NCBI GenBank assembly: GCA_038747915.1
Contig: JBCDJJ010000009.1
Location: 1-64,000 of the forward strand
Length of the DNA stretch: 64,000 nucleotides
Reading direction: 5' to 3'
Source: JBCDAP01 sp038747915
Lineage (GTDB): Bacteria; Planctomycetota; Phycisphaerae; Phycisphaerales; UBA1924
A model generated the notes under the pieces. The model ran no database searches. It was not told where the DNA came from and worked only from the letters and a program-made list of their open reading frames with translations. Of this stretch, positions 8,669 to 17,810 are shown in pieces. Each line of letters opens with the position of its first letter. Within the stretch, counting starts at the first letter, position 1. Both the position numbers and the translations under genes were made by a program.

Positions 8669-9717
8669 TTGTCCGCATCTCAGCGCTCGCGATCGCGCTC
8701 CTCGCGGGCGTCGTCCCGTGTGCGAGCGCCGATGTTGTGGTGCGCACGGGCGAGCGGATCGAGGCCGAGGTGCTCGAGGTCTCGCTTGACGGGGTGGTCG
8801 TTCGGGGTGGTCGTGCGCTGCGGATCGACGAGGTTCGGGCGGTCGAAGGGCCGATGGCAGAAGCATGGGCCACGATCGAGGACGATGCGGATGCGCTCTG
8901 GCGCGCGCGCACAAGGCTTCAGCGGGATGACGCGGCCCTTGCGTGTCCGGTGCTCCGGGAGTTTGCTGATCGGTTCGACGCCGGTGATCGCGCGGAGGTG
9001 GCGCACGAGGCCGGATCGCAGACAGCGTTGCTCGTCGCGGAAGGGCTGGTGCGGTGTGCGCTCTCGGAGGGCGACGATGTCTCGGCTGCTCGGGCGTGGG
9101 TGCGGTGGCGGGCGGAGGCGAGCGGCGCGGCCCGCACTCCTCGGCTCCACTTCCCCGGTGCCGAGGCCATCGACCGGGCCACTGGGGTGTGCCCGCGTTT
9201 GATGCCGCTCGTGGTGAGCGAGGCCGCGGCCGAGGTGCTGACATCGGCGAGCCGGTCGGGCTCGGCGATCGATGCGGTGCGCCGCCCTGGGCTTGACGGG
9301 CCCACTTCGGAGTTGCTGGACGCGATCGCGCGCACAGAAGATGACGATGCCGGCGCGCGGGCTGCAGCCCGGACCGCGCTGGCGCGGCTCACCGAGCAGT
9401 CTGGTGGGACGTGGCGGGAAGCGTGGGCGCGGACGGCGCGGGGCCTCTCGCTCCTGGCCGATGCTTCGGATGACGAGGCGCGCGACGCAGCGTTGCTCGA
9501 GCTCGCGCATGTGCCCGCCAGATTCTCTGAGTCGCTCCCCGAGCTTGCCTATGCATGCCGCGCCCGCCTTGCTGCCGAGCTTGCGCGACGCGGCGAGCAT
9601 GGTGCCGCGGACGCGGTGGCGCAGCCGCTCCGCGACGAGCCTCAAGCCGCGGTCGCCCGCCGGTGGCTCGACCAGACGATGACCCACGATCACCCGCACG
9701 AGGATTCCACCCCATGA
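8665..9717 (+). CDS. Secreted protein of unknown function in the Exb/VWA operon
   Basis: A 350-residue protein with a short signal peptide (VRISALAIALLAGVVPCASA), then a beta-rich segment (residues 23-65, containing repeated VVVR and RI/EV patterns). The remainder is Ala/Arg/Glu-rich and probably helical. No catalytic motif or known domain was recognised. The GTG start overlaps the previous stop by 4 nt, and its TGA overlaps the next ATG (9714), so translation is probably coupled. The location suggests a periplasmic partner of the VWA or Exb proteins. Confidence 0.75.
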   Translation: MIVRISALAIALLAGVVPCASADVVVRTGERIEAEVLEVSLDGVVVRGGRALRIDEVRAVEGPMAEAWATIEDDADALWRARTRLQRDDAALACPVLREFADRFDAGDRAEVAHEAGSQTALLVAEGLVRCALSEGDDVSAARAWVRWRAEASGAARTPRLHFPGAEAIDRATGVCPRLMPLVVSEAAAEVLTSASRSGSAIDAVRRPGLDGPTSELLDAIARTEDDDAGARAAARTALARLTEQSGGTWREAWARTARGLSLLADASDDEARDAALLELAHVPARFSESLPELAYACRARLAAELARRGEHGAADAVAQPLRDEPQAAVARRWLDQTMTHDHPHEDSTP

Positions 9718-10412
9718 TGCTGCTTGCCCACGCATGGACGCTCGCTCAGCAGACGCCCGATGAGCCGCAGGCGGTGCCGCTGCTCGACTTCGTGCTCGCG
9801 GGCGGCGTGATCGGCGGCGTGATCATCGCGCTCTCGGTGGTGGCACTGGCGCTGGTGGTGATGCACCTGGTGCAGATCCGTGCAGCGGCGTTCGCGCCGC
9901 CCGAGCTGGTGACCGAGCTCGACGAGCTGCTGCACACGGGGGAGCCGAAGGCGGACGCGGCGCTCGAGCTGTGCGCCGAGCCCGCGAACCGGTGCATGCT
10001 GACCGCGGTGCTCGGCGCGGGGCTGGACCGGGCGCGGCGGTCGGCGCTGGGCGCGTTGGAGCTGCGCTCGTCGATGGAGGAGGCCGCGGCCGCGGAGGTC
10101 GCGCGGTTCTATCGCTCGACGGATGCACTGGCGCTCATCGCGGCGATCGCGCCGATGCTCGGGCTGCTCGGCACCGTGGTCGGCATCAACGGGGCCTTCG
10201 GCACGATCTCGTCGACCGAGGGGTTCGCGCGGCAGGAGCAGCTCGCCGGCGATATCTCGCTCGCGCTCACCACCACCATCATGGGTCTCGTCCTCGCCAT
10301 CCCCGCGACCGCGGGCGTGACGTTCTTCCGTAACCGCATCGACGGGCTCGCCCAGTTGGCCGGGGACGAGGCCGAGCGACTGGCGGCGCCGGTCGAGCAG
10401 CACGCCGACTGA
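9714..10412 (+). CDS. exbB: MotA/TolQ/ExbB-family proton channel protein
   Basis: A 232-residue inner-membrane protein. It has three membrane segments: about 17-47 (FVLAGGVIGGVIIALSVVAL), 138-160 (LALIAAIAPMLGLLGTVVG) and 178-200 (LALTTTIMGLVLAIPATAG). The last two carry the conserved ExbB/TolQ signature, APMLGLLGTVxGxxxAF and TxxGLxxAIPA. A large cytoplasmic loop lies between the first two. With ExbD it forms the proton-driven stator that transmits force to a periplasm-spanning partner. I chose the ATG at 9714 because it overlaps the previous stop (ATGA); the longer open frame upstream lies entirely within the preceding gene. Confidence 0.9.
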   Translation: MMLLAHAWTLAQQTPDEPQAVPLLDFVLAGGVIGGVIIALSVVALALVVMHLVQIRAAAFAPPELVTELDELLHTGEPKADAALELCAEPANRCMLTAVLGAGLDRARRSALGALELRSSMEEAAAAEVARFYRSTDALALIAAIAPMLGLLGTVVGINGAFGTISSTEGFARQEQLAGDISLALTTTIMGLVLAIPATAGVTFFRNRIDGLAQLAGDEAERLAAPVEQHAD

Positions 10413-10430
10413 CCATCTGTTTCCACCGCG

Positions 10431-10871
10431 ATGAAGCTCACCACCCCACACACGCGACCGCGCACCGCGCCGCCGGACATCACCGCGATGGTGGATGTGG
10501 TCTTTCTGCTCATCATCTTCTTCCTCACCACGCTCTCGATGGAGGAGCTGGAGCGCGACCGGCTCGACCTGCCGCGGCAGTCGGGCGAGCGGGAGTCGGT
10601 CGAGCTGCCACCGGGCATCGTGATCAATATTCGCAGTGACGCGACGATCGTGGTGGAGAGCCGCGTGCTCACACTGGCGGAGACGCTCTCGATGATCTCG
10701 GCGACGATCGACGAGACGCCGGGCGGAGCGGTGGCGCTCGAGGTGCTCGTCCGGCCGGATCGCTCGGCGCCGCTCGCCGCGGTGAACAATCTCGCGCGTG
10801 GCCTTGTCGATCGCGGCGTGCAGCGGTGGCGTATCGCCACGAACCCGGTATCGACGGGGGCGACCCCATGA
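10431..10871 (+). CDS. exbD: ExbD/TolR-family protein, copy 1
   Basis: A 146-residue protein with one N-terminal membrane helix (residues about 18-38, ITAMVDVVFLLIIFFLTTL). It includes the proton-relaying Asp of the family in the MVDVVFLLIIFF motif. The periplasmic TolR-like domain follows (LPPGIVINIRSDATI..., then a LEVLVRPDRSAPLAAVNNLA segment). It starts 18 nt after exbB and its stop overlaps the start of a second ExbD (ATGA), so the stator may contain two different ExbD subunits. Confidence 0.9.
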   Translation: MKLTTPHTRPRTAPPDITAMVDVVFLLIIFFLTTLSMEELERDRLDLPRQSGERESVELPPGIVINIRSDATIVVESRVLTLAETLSMISATIDETPGGAVALEVLVRPDRSAPLAAVNNLARGLVDRGVQRWRIATNPVSTGATP

Positions 10872-11284
10872 TCGTCAAACGACCGAGCCGTCACCGTGGT
10901 GTTCGCCCCGCCAACGCCCTCGTGCCGATGATCGATGTGGTGTTCCTGCTGCTCGTCTACTTCTTGCAGACCTCGACGTACATCCCGCCGGAGGGGGCGC
11001 TGCGGCCGGCGCTCGAGGCGGACAGCGAGCGTGGCACCGCGAGCGCGGACTTCCAGCCGTTGATCGTCGAGGTCGCGGTGTTCGACGGTCGAGAGGGCTT
11101 CCGGCTCGGCCCGCGGGTGCTGTTCGATGCCGATGAGCTCCGGGCGGTGCTCGAGCCGCTTCCCAAGCACGGCGGTGTGTTCGTGAAGGGCTCGGACGAT
11201 ATCTCGGTGGCCCCCGCCGCAGCGGCGCTGCAGGCCGCCCGCGATGCGGGCTTTCTACGGGTGACATATGTGCCGGCGCGGTGA
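10868..11284 (+). CDS. ExbD/TolR-family protein, copy 2
   Basis: A 138-residue paralogue of the upstream ExbD. Membrane helix: residues about 20-37 (LVPMIDVVFLLLVYFLQTS), again with the channel Asp after Met-Ile. The periplasmic domain carries LIVEVAVFDGREGF and GVFVKGSDDISVAPAAAALQAA. The ATG at 10868 overlaps the previous stop; the longer frame from 10826 lies inside exbD1. Its 3' end overlaps the next gene by 17 nt. Tandem divergent ExbD genes often form heteromeric stators in other bacteria, which is the likely arrangement here. Confidence 0.88.
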   Translation: MIVKRPSRHRGVRPANALVPMIDVVFLLLVYFLQTSTYIPPEGALRPALEADSERGTASADFQPLIVEVAVFDGREGFRLGPRVLFDADELRAVLEPLPKHGGVFVKGSDDISVAPAAAALQAARDAGFLRVTYVPAR

Positions 11285-14027
11285 CTCGACGAGCGCGAGG
11301 CGCGTATGGACCGCCGCCGGTGCGCTCGCGATCGGCACGGCGTGGGCGTGCGCGCAGGTGCCGAACGGTGCGGACAACGCCGAGGCGACACTCGCGGTCG
11401 ACGCGTTTCTCGAATCGATCGGGCCGTCGTCGGTGCTTGCAGCGGCGCTCGAAGAACGCTTGAAGAGCGCGCGGCGCGGCGACGAGCGCGGCGCGATCGC
11501 CCGCCGGCTGGCCGAGGTGTACGACGAACTCATCGCGAACGCCGAGGGGGAGGCGCGCCGCGAGTGGGAGCGGCGGACGATCGAGCTGTTCGATGAGCTC
11601 GAGGGCGGCTCGGCCGTCGAGGTGCGGCTCGATTTGGCGTCGACGCTGTACCGGTCGCTGCGCGCAACGGCGGAGGAGGCGCGGTTCGGGCTGGTCGATG
11701 CGGGCGAGCGGACCGCGACCGCGGAGCGGCTCATGGCGCTCGCGAATCGGTTCGCGGGGATCGGTGCGTCTGCGGCGCACCAGGTGCGCGTGCTCGAGCG
11801 GCGCACACAGCGCGATGCGCTCGCGGACGAGTCGCTCGCGCGCGCACGGTCGTCGCGCTCGCGGGCGGTCTTTCTCGCGGGGTACGCCTCGCTCTACGCG
11901 GCCGAGTTGACGAACGAGCCACCGCGCGCCGGCCGGGCGCTCGACTGGTTCGGACGCATCGTCAACGCGCCGGACGGGCCCGCAGAGATCGACAAGCTCC
12001 GCGCCGGGCTCCTGAACGTGGATTACATCGCCGAGGCGGCGCTCGGTGTGTCGCGGTCGCTCACCGTGATGGGGCGGCACGCCGAGTCGCTGGCGTGGAT
12101 CGACTCGATCAAGGACACCAAGACGGCGCGGGACCACTTGGGTGCGGAACTCGATCTCGCTGAGCTCGCGGCGCTCGCGCGGGCGGGCCGGTGGTCCGAC
12201 GCGGCGCGGCTGCTCGAGTCGCGCGAGCGATCGGGTGACCGGCCATCGGTCACCCGCCGCGCCCGGTTCGCGGCGCTGCTGGCGTTGCGCGGGTCGGCGG
12301 CGTCGATGTCTCCGGGGCGGGCCGAGCTGCGCGATGTGGCGATCGCGGCGCTCGCGCGACTCGGCGAGGTGGGGCACATCATCGAGGTCACACGGGATGC
12401 GCCGACCGGGTCGCTCGGTGCGGGCACGTTCCTCTCGGCGTTCGTCGGCGGGCTCGCCGAGTACACCGCGGCGCTCGATGCGCTCGGTTCGCCAGATGGT
12501 GCGCCGGAGCCGATCGCGCCGGGCGAGGCGAGCGGGGCCGCGGCGCGGTTCCGCGAGGCGGCTGAGCTGCTCGACCGCGCGCTCGCCCTGAGCGAGGCCG
12601 ACCGGTACGAGCCCGCGCTCCCGCGCACGACGCTCATCCTGGGTGAATGCCTGATCCGGTCGGCCGATGCGGGCGGGTGGGACGATCCGGCGGGCGAGGT
12701 GCTGGCCCGCGCCGCCGAGCTGTACAACAGCGCAGCGGACGAGTCGGGCGATGACCTCGTGGCGCGTGCCGCAACGTGGCAGGCGATCCAGGCGCTCGCG
12801 ATGGCCATCGAGCGTCTCACCGGAGAACGGCGTGACGCGGTGCTCGCGCGCCGCACCGAACTCGCCGACAAGCTGCTCGCCCGGTTCCCCGACAGCGCCG
12901 CCGCGAGGCGGCTTCGGATCGAGCGTGCGGCCTCGGGTGGCGGCTCACCCGATCAGGCGCTGCGGACGCTGCTCGCGGTGGCCGAGGGCACGCCGGAGCA
13001 CGAGCTGGCGAGACGTGCCGCGGCGCGGATCGCGCATCAGCTCTTCCGAGCGGCACCGCCCTCGCAGCGGGACTGGCACGCCGAGCGATTCCTGAGCATC
13101 GCCGAGCCGCTCCTGGTGTCCGATCGCCAACGGATCGCGGCGCTGGCATCGCAGCCGGATGACCAGACCGAAGCCGCCTCGGAGTTCGCGTCGCTCGCCC
13201 GGCTCGTGCTGGAGGCGGCGCTCGACATCACTCGGCCGCGCATCGTGCTCGCGGAACGCACGCTGGCGATGCTCGAGGACCTCGCGCTGACCGGGCTGAT
13301 CGATCGTGCAGCGATCGCCGACGAGCTCGGGTATCAGCGGGCGCGGTTGCTCCTCGCCCGCGGTGATCGGGAGGCGGCGCGGGCCGCGGTGGAGTCGCTT
13401 CAGTCTTCGAGCGGTCCGTTCGCGCAGGCGGCGGGACGGCTGTTCTTTGCAGATGCGGACCGCCGGTTGGTGCTCGCGCTGGAGTCGGCTGGCGGCTTTG
13501 TCGAGGTTCCTGGCGCAGTTGCCGAGGCGGCGCGCGATGCGGTGCAGGCCGCGGGCCCGCTCGTTCAGGAAGACATGTTCGCCGAGCCCTCGGGCGAGCC
13601 CGATGCCTCCGAGGGTGCGTTCGCGACCGCGGTGCTCCGCGCTGCCGCGCTCGTGTGGCGCGCCGGCGGTGACCACGGTTCAGTCCAGCTCGGCCGGACG
13701 ATGCTCGACCGCGCCACCGCAGCGGCCCCGAGAGATCCCAGCGTGATTCGTTCTGCGGCGTTCATCGCCGAAGCGGCCGGCGACGGTGAGTCGGCGCTCG
13801 AACACTGGCGAACGCTCTCGGCGGGGCTGCCCGCCGACACGATGCGGTGGTTCGAGGCGCGGTACCACCTGCTGCGCCTGCTGGCCGCGGAAGATGTCGA
13901 GCGGGCCCAGGCCGTGCTGCTCGCCCACGCGGCGGTGTACGCGCCGACGTTCGGGCCGGATCCGTTCGGGCCGGCGATCGGCACGCTGCACGCCGAGCTC
14001 GTGCCCGCACGGGAGGGGGGCGAGTGA
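11268..14027 (+). CDS. Large exported helical-repeat protein (TPR-like)
   Basis: A 919-residue protein. A Cys-containing signal region (VWTAAGALAIGTAWACAQVP, residues about 13-32) is followed by almost continuous Ala/Leu/Arg/Glu-rich helices, with repeated A-A-x-L and LAxxxxxxG patterns typical of degenerate tetratricopeptide repeats. No catalytic motif is seen. TAWACAQ is an imperfect lipobox-like sequence, so either cleavage by signal peptidase I or a lipoprotein is possible. It starts 17 nt before the end of exbD2 and ends one base before the next gene starts. I infer a periplasmic scaffold, or an energised partner of the Exb stator. Confidence 0.75.
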   Translation: MCRRGDSTSARRVWTAAGALAIGTAWACAQVPNGADNAEATLAVDAFLESIGPSSVLAAALEERLKSARRGDERGAIARRLAEVYDELIANAEGEARREWERRTIELFDELEGGSAVEVRLDLASTLYRSLRATAEEARFGLVDAGERTATAERLMALANRFAGIGASAAHQVRVLERRTQRDALADESLARARSSRSRAVFLAGYASLYAAELTNEPPRAGRALDWFGRIVNAPDGPAEIDKLRAGLLNVDYIAEAALGVSRSLTVMGRHAESLAWIDSIKDTKTARDHLGAELDLAELAALARAGRWSDAARLLESRERSGDRPSVTRRARFAALLALRGSAASMSPGRAELRDVAIAALARLGEVGHIIEVTRDAPTGSLGAGTFLSAFVGGLAEYTAALDALGSPDGAPEPIAPGEASGAAARFREAAELLDRALALSEADRYEPALPRTTLILGECLIRSADAGGWDDPAGEVLARAAELYNSAADESGDDLVARAATWQAIQALAMAIERLTGERRDAVLARRTELADKLLARFPDSAAARRLRIERAASGGGSPDQALRTLLAVAEGTPEHELARRAAARIAHQLFRAAPPSQRDWHAERFLSIAEPLLVSDRQRIAALASQPDDQTEAASEFASLARLVLEAALDITRPRIVLAERTLAMLEDLALTGLIDRAAIADELGYQRARLLLARGDREAARAAVESLQSSSGPFAQAAGRLFFADADRRLVLALESAGGFVEVPGAVAEAARDAVQAAGPLVQEDMFAEPSGEPDASEGAFATAVLRAAALVWRAGGDHGSVQLGRTMLDRATAAAPRDPSVIRSAAFIAEAAGDGESALEHWRTLSAGLPADTMRWFEARYHLLRLLAAEDVERAQAVLLAHAAVYAPTFGPDPFGPAIGTLHAELVPAREGGE

Positions 14028-14028
14028 G

Positions 14029-17000
14029 ATGACGAGCCCCCAGATCGTGGCGTGGTTCTTCGGTGATGGTGCGGCGACGCCCGCGCCGGGCGGTGTCTCC
14101 CCGTTCGCGCTGCTCGGTATCCGCCGGCGACAGGCCACCGTGGAGGAGATCGACGAGGCGCTGGCGGCCCGGTTGCAGGAACTCGACCGTCACCCGCAGT
14201 CGCGGAGCATCGAGGCCGACGAGGTGCGCGATGCGCTCGCGGTCGCCGCGGCTCAGCTTCGCGATGCGAGCCTGCGCGAGCATTTTCGTCGGGGCACGAG
14301 CTCGGGCTCGTTCACCCAGAGCATGGCACACACCGCGGCCTCGCCGGACGAACGGGCCGAACTGCGGCGCGTGCTCGCGGCCTCGGGCGGGTGGAACCGC
14401 GCGGCGCAGCGGCTCATGGCATCGAGCCGGCTCGGTGTGGATCGCTCGCCGGGCGAACTCGCGGGCATGCTCCGTGCCGCAGCGGGGCCCCGGCGTGCGA
14501 CGGACCTCGCCACGCCCGCCATGCGCATCCGTCGCCTGGAGCGGCCGACACCTCCGCCACCCGCGTGGATGGGGCCCGCGACCGCGGCCACGTGGGCCGC
14601 GTCGGGCGTGCTGGGTGTCGTGCTCGCGATCATCCTGCTCGGCCGCCCGGACCTTGGAGGGGGCAACGACGGTGGGGCGACGGCCGATCGCAACGCGACC
14701 GCGGTCGAACCGCAGCTCGAGACGCGCGCGGGGCCGACCGCATCGCTCGGGCCCGTCGAGCAGCAGCTTGCGCGAGCCATCGACGAGGTCGGTGCAGCAC
14801 GGGGCGACGATCTCTCGCCAGCGGTCATCGACGCGGTCGAACAGTTCGCCGACTCCTGGACGACAGTGCCGGCGCCCGAGCTCGAACGGTTTGGTGCGGC
14901 GGTTGTGGCGGGGTTCCGGCGCGATGCGACGGACACCGATGAGGTCGCACCTTCCATTCAGTGGTTGATCGACGAGTGCCTGCGCGAGCAGCCCGGTGAG
15001 CTTGCGCGGCACGTGTGGGTCGAGGCATTTCTTGGCGCGGTCGTCGGTGCCGACATCGGCTCGCCTTCGGCGGACGCGGCGCTGCTCGCGATGGAAGCGC
15101 TTCGGCGGCGCGCCGGAGAACCCGTTGGTGCTCAGGGATCCGGGCAGCTCTGGATCGCGCACGCGCGAGCCGCGGTCCGGCGTGCCGGGCGTCACGCCCT
15201 GCGCACGGATGCCACGACCACCAATACTTGGAATGAGATCGCACGTCTGATCGAAGCGGTGACGCCGGCCGACTCGCCCGGCCGCTCGAGCCTGGTGACC
15301 GAGATGATGGACGCCGGGCTGCGGCGGGCACCATTCCACTCGGCACCGGTGCGGTCGCTCGCGCGACTGGTGGCCGATCTGCCGCAGGTGGTCGCGTGGC
15401 TCGATGATGCATCGCTCACGAGCGGGCCGCTTGGTGTACTGATCGACTCGCTCCCGCGGAGCCTGCTCGGGGGCGAGGTGGAGACGTCGCTCGATGCGGG
15501 CTCGCCGGCCTCTCACCGGATCGCGCTGCGGGACGAGCTCGCGCGACGGGCGGGCCTGCCGACGTACGCCTCGCCGGCGTCCGACGAACCGAGCGCGTGG
15601 TCGCGGTCGGCCGGTGCGGCGCTCGGCCGGTCGGCGGGGACCGCCGAGCGCTCGTGCACGGTGGCGGCGGAGCTGGCCTGGGTAAACACGGCCGCGGCGT
15701 TGGTGCTCGCGGGCGATGCCGACGGCGCGGACGCGGCCCTCGAACGCGCTGCCTCGATCTCAGAGGGCGGGGCCGCGGTCCCGGCGCACTCGGCGGACCA
15801 GCGCACGGTCAGCGCCGCGGACCTGCAGGCTCGCGGGCGCGGCTCGGATGGCCGGTGGGTGCTCGATGTACACCGGGCCGGCGACGAGGAGACCGACCTC
15901 GTCAACACGATCCTCACGCTCGAGCACACCGGGCCGGGCGGGCCCGCCGACGGGGACTTTCTCGGTGAGCTCGCGTCGCACGGCTCGCCGCTGAGCGCAC
16001 GCCGCGCCGCCCAACGGGTGGTGCGCCGACATCCGAGCAACGTGTGGGTGCTCAACGGTCTGCTCGAGGCGTTGCCGCGCGCCTCGCGCGTGCCCGAGGT
16101 CTCAACGATGCTCGAGCTGGTCACGGGCGCGCAGCTGCCCAGGGCGCGCGATGCGGCGTGGCGGGTGGAGGCGCACCGCGCGCTGCTCGAGACGCTCATG
16201 GAGCATCTCGCTCACGACGATGACGTCGCGCAAGAGATCGATGCGGCGTCCCGCGAGATCGCCCTCGCCGCGATGGCATCGGCGAGTGCTGCCTCACCGA
16301 CGCCGATAATGGGACAGGCCGAGCCCGCCGTGGCGGCGCGACGATTATGGCGAGCGCTCCTTGGCGCTGCCCAGCCGTCCATTGCGCCGGGTGAGCTCGC
16401 GGACGCGGAGACCATCGAGCGTCGAGTGCTGGCCCGCCGCCGGGTGACGACGGGCGGCGCCCGCCGGTTCGTGGCGGAGCAGACGGGCGTGGTCGAGGCG
16501 CTCGCCCTCGTCGCGGTGGGTGAGCGGCCGGGCGAGCGGCTCAGGGCCCGTGCGATCATCGAAGAAGCGACCGCGGCTCGGCTCTCAGCGGCGACGGTGT
16601 TCGACCAGGTGCTTGCCAACGAGCGAGCGATGACACGGCTCTGGCGGCTGAGACTCGGAACCCTCGCGACCAACGACGTCGAGCGGCTCGCGCCGAACCA
16701 AGACGCCCCGCGTGGGCAGGAGGCGACCGGGCGGGCGATGGTGTCGCCTCGATCTTTCGGCGCGATCATCGAGGTTGTTGCTGCGGCGGCGATGGGGCAG
16801 GTCGACAACTCGGCGTCTCGTGGTCTGCCCGGCGGCACCCTCGACGCGCTCGCAGCACTCGACCCGTCGGACCCGATGGCGTATTTCGAGCTCGGTGAAG
16901 ACCTCGCCTACTGGTCGAGCGGCAATCGCGAGGGGCCGACGGCCGAGGCGCGTCAGCTCGCGGCGTACCTCTTCGTGCTGGCCTACGAGCTGGATCGGCG

Positions 17001-17634
17001 CCGCGGGGGCGAACTGGATCTCGGCCGGTCGGCGTGCCTGGCGCTGCTCGAGCTGACACCGGAGGACGAGATCGACCGCATCCGATGGCTCGAGGCGATG
17101 GCGGGCGCGATCGGCGGCTCACAACGAGAGATGCCCGCGTACGCCCCGCGGCCGCGGCTCGACCCGCGCCGCGCGCAACTCGCGGAACTGATCGTGCGGT
17201 TCCGCGGGGGCCACATGCGGCGCGCCTCGCGGTACCTCATGTCGGTGAACACCGCTGGGATTCTGCGCGATGCGGGCTTTGCGCGAGACACCGCGGACCG
17301 GATCGTTGCGATGATGACGCGGTGGGTCGAGCGGCTCGGGACCGCGGACCGGCCACGGGTGCGGCGGCGGCCGGCGCCGGGCGGGTTTGAGTACGTGCTC
17401 GACCGGGACGGGCGGGGCAACCCGGGTCCCCCGCTGTCCGAGCGTGATGCGCGCACGCTGCTCGAGGTCGAGATGGTGCTGCTGGATGCGGGCGCTCGGA
17501 TCTGGTCGCTCGAGCGGTCGGGCGTGTCGGCGCGGCCGGTCAGGGAGATCGAGCCGCGTGCACTCGCACAGACATATGGAGTGGACGCAGACCGGGCATG
17601 GTGGCGGAACGGTCGGTGGGCCGAGGCGCCGTAA
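14029..17634 (+). CDS. Giant membrane protein with degenerate J-like N-terminus
   Basis: A 1201-residue protein, last in the operon. Residues about 25-85 resemble a DnaJ J-domain (FALLGIRRRQATVEEIDEAL...), but the catalytic HPD is H55-P56-Q57, so it cannot be assumed to stimulate DnaK. A membrane helix lies at about 185-208 (AASGVLGVVLAIILLG), preceded by Pro-rich sequence. Residues 210-1201 are Ala/Leu/Arg-rich helical repeat sequence with no known domain. A cytoplasmic J-like head and a very large periplasmic tail are predicted. The ATG at 14029 comes one base after the previous stop; the longer open frame upstream is a shadow of that gene. A family B repeat follows. Confidence 0.75.
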   Translation: MTSPQIVAWFFGDGAATPAPGGVSPFALLGIRRRQATVEEIDEALAARLQELDRHPQSRSIEADEVRDALAVAAAQLRDASLREHFRRGTSSGSFTQSMAHTAASPDERAELRRVLAASGGWNRAAQRLMASSRLGVDRSPGELAGMLRAAAGPRRATDLATPAMRIRRLERPTPPPPAWMGPATAATWAASGVLGVVLAIILLGRPDLGGGNDGGATADRNATAVEPQLETRAGPTASLGPVEQQLARAIDEVGAARGDDLSPAVIDAVEQFADSWTTVPAPELERFGAAVVAGFRRDATDTDEVAPSIQWLIDECLREQPGELARHVWVEAFLGAVVGADIGSPSADAALLAMEALRRRAGEPVGAQGSGQLWIAHARAAVRRAGRHALRTDATTTNTWNEIARLIEAVTPADSPGRSSLVTEMMDAGLRRAPFHSAPVRSLARLVADLPQVVAWLDDASLTSGPLGVLIDSLPRSLLGGEVETSLDAGSPASHRIALRDELARRAGLPTYASPASDEPSAWSRSAGAALGRSAGTAERSCTVAAELAWVNTAAALVLAGDADGADAALERAASISEGGAAVPAHSADQRTVSAADLQARGRGSDGRWVLDVHRAGDEETDLVNTILTLEHTGPGGPADGDFLGELASHGSPLSARRAAQRVVRRHPSNVWVLNGLLEALPRASRVPEVSTMLELVTGAQLPRARDAAWRVEAHRALLETLMEHLAHDDDVAQEIDAASREIALAAMASASAASPTPIMGQAEPAVAARRLWRALLGAAQPSIAPGELADAETIERRVLARRRVTTGGARRFVAEQTGVVEALALVAVGERPGERLRARAIIEEATAARLSAATVFDQVLANERAMTRLWRLRLGTLATNDVERLAPNQDAPRGQEATGRAMVSPRSFGAIIEVVAAAAMGQVDNSASRGLPGGTLDALAALDPSDPMAYFELGEDLAYWSSGNREGPTAEARQLAAYLFVLAYELDRRRGGELDLGRSACLALLELTPEDEIDRIRWLEAMAGAIGGSQREMPAYAPRPRLDPRRAQLAELIVRFRGGHMRRASRYLMSVNTAGILRDAGFARDTADRIVAMMTRWVERLGTADRPRVRRRPAPGGFEYVLDRDGRGNPGPPLSERDARTLLEVEMVLLDAGARIWSLERSGVSARPVREIEPRALAQTYGVDADRAWWRNGRWAEAP

Positions 17635-17685
17635 CAGCCGGCGACCGATTCCTCGAACGTCGTTTGTCTTTGTGTTTTCAAGGGC

Positions 17686-17770
17686 GGTGGTGGGAGTGTC
17701 TGGCTCCCACGGCCGGATGCCCAACATCCACGCGTGCATGTTCGTGGGAGCGAGACGCTCCCACCACCGG
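17686..17770. repeat. Family B double-hairpin repeat, copy 2
   Basis: An 85-bp element beginning GGTGGTGGGAG and ending CTCCCACCACCGG. It contains two hairpins, GTGGGAG.../CTCCCAC and GTGGGAGCG-aga-CGCTCCCAC, and its outer arms are also complementary. It lies between the convergent ends of the giant operon (17634) and the gene ending at 17811, so it may act as a bidirectional terminator. Confidence 0.85.
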
Positions 17771-17810
17771 GCTCTGACACTCGGACCACAACACTCGATG
17801 AACGCGAGAC

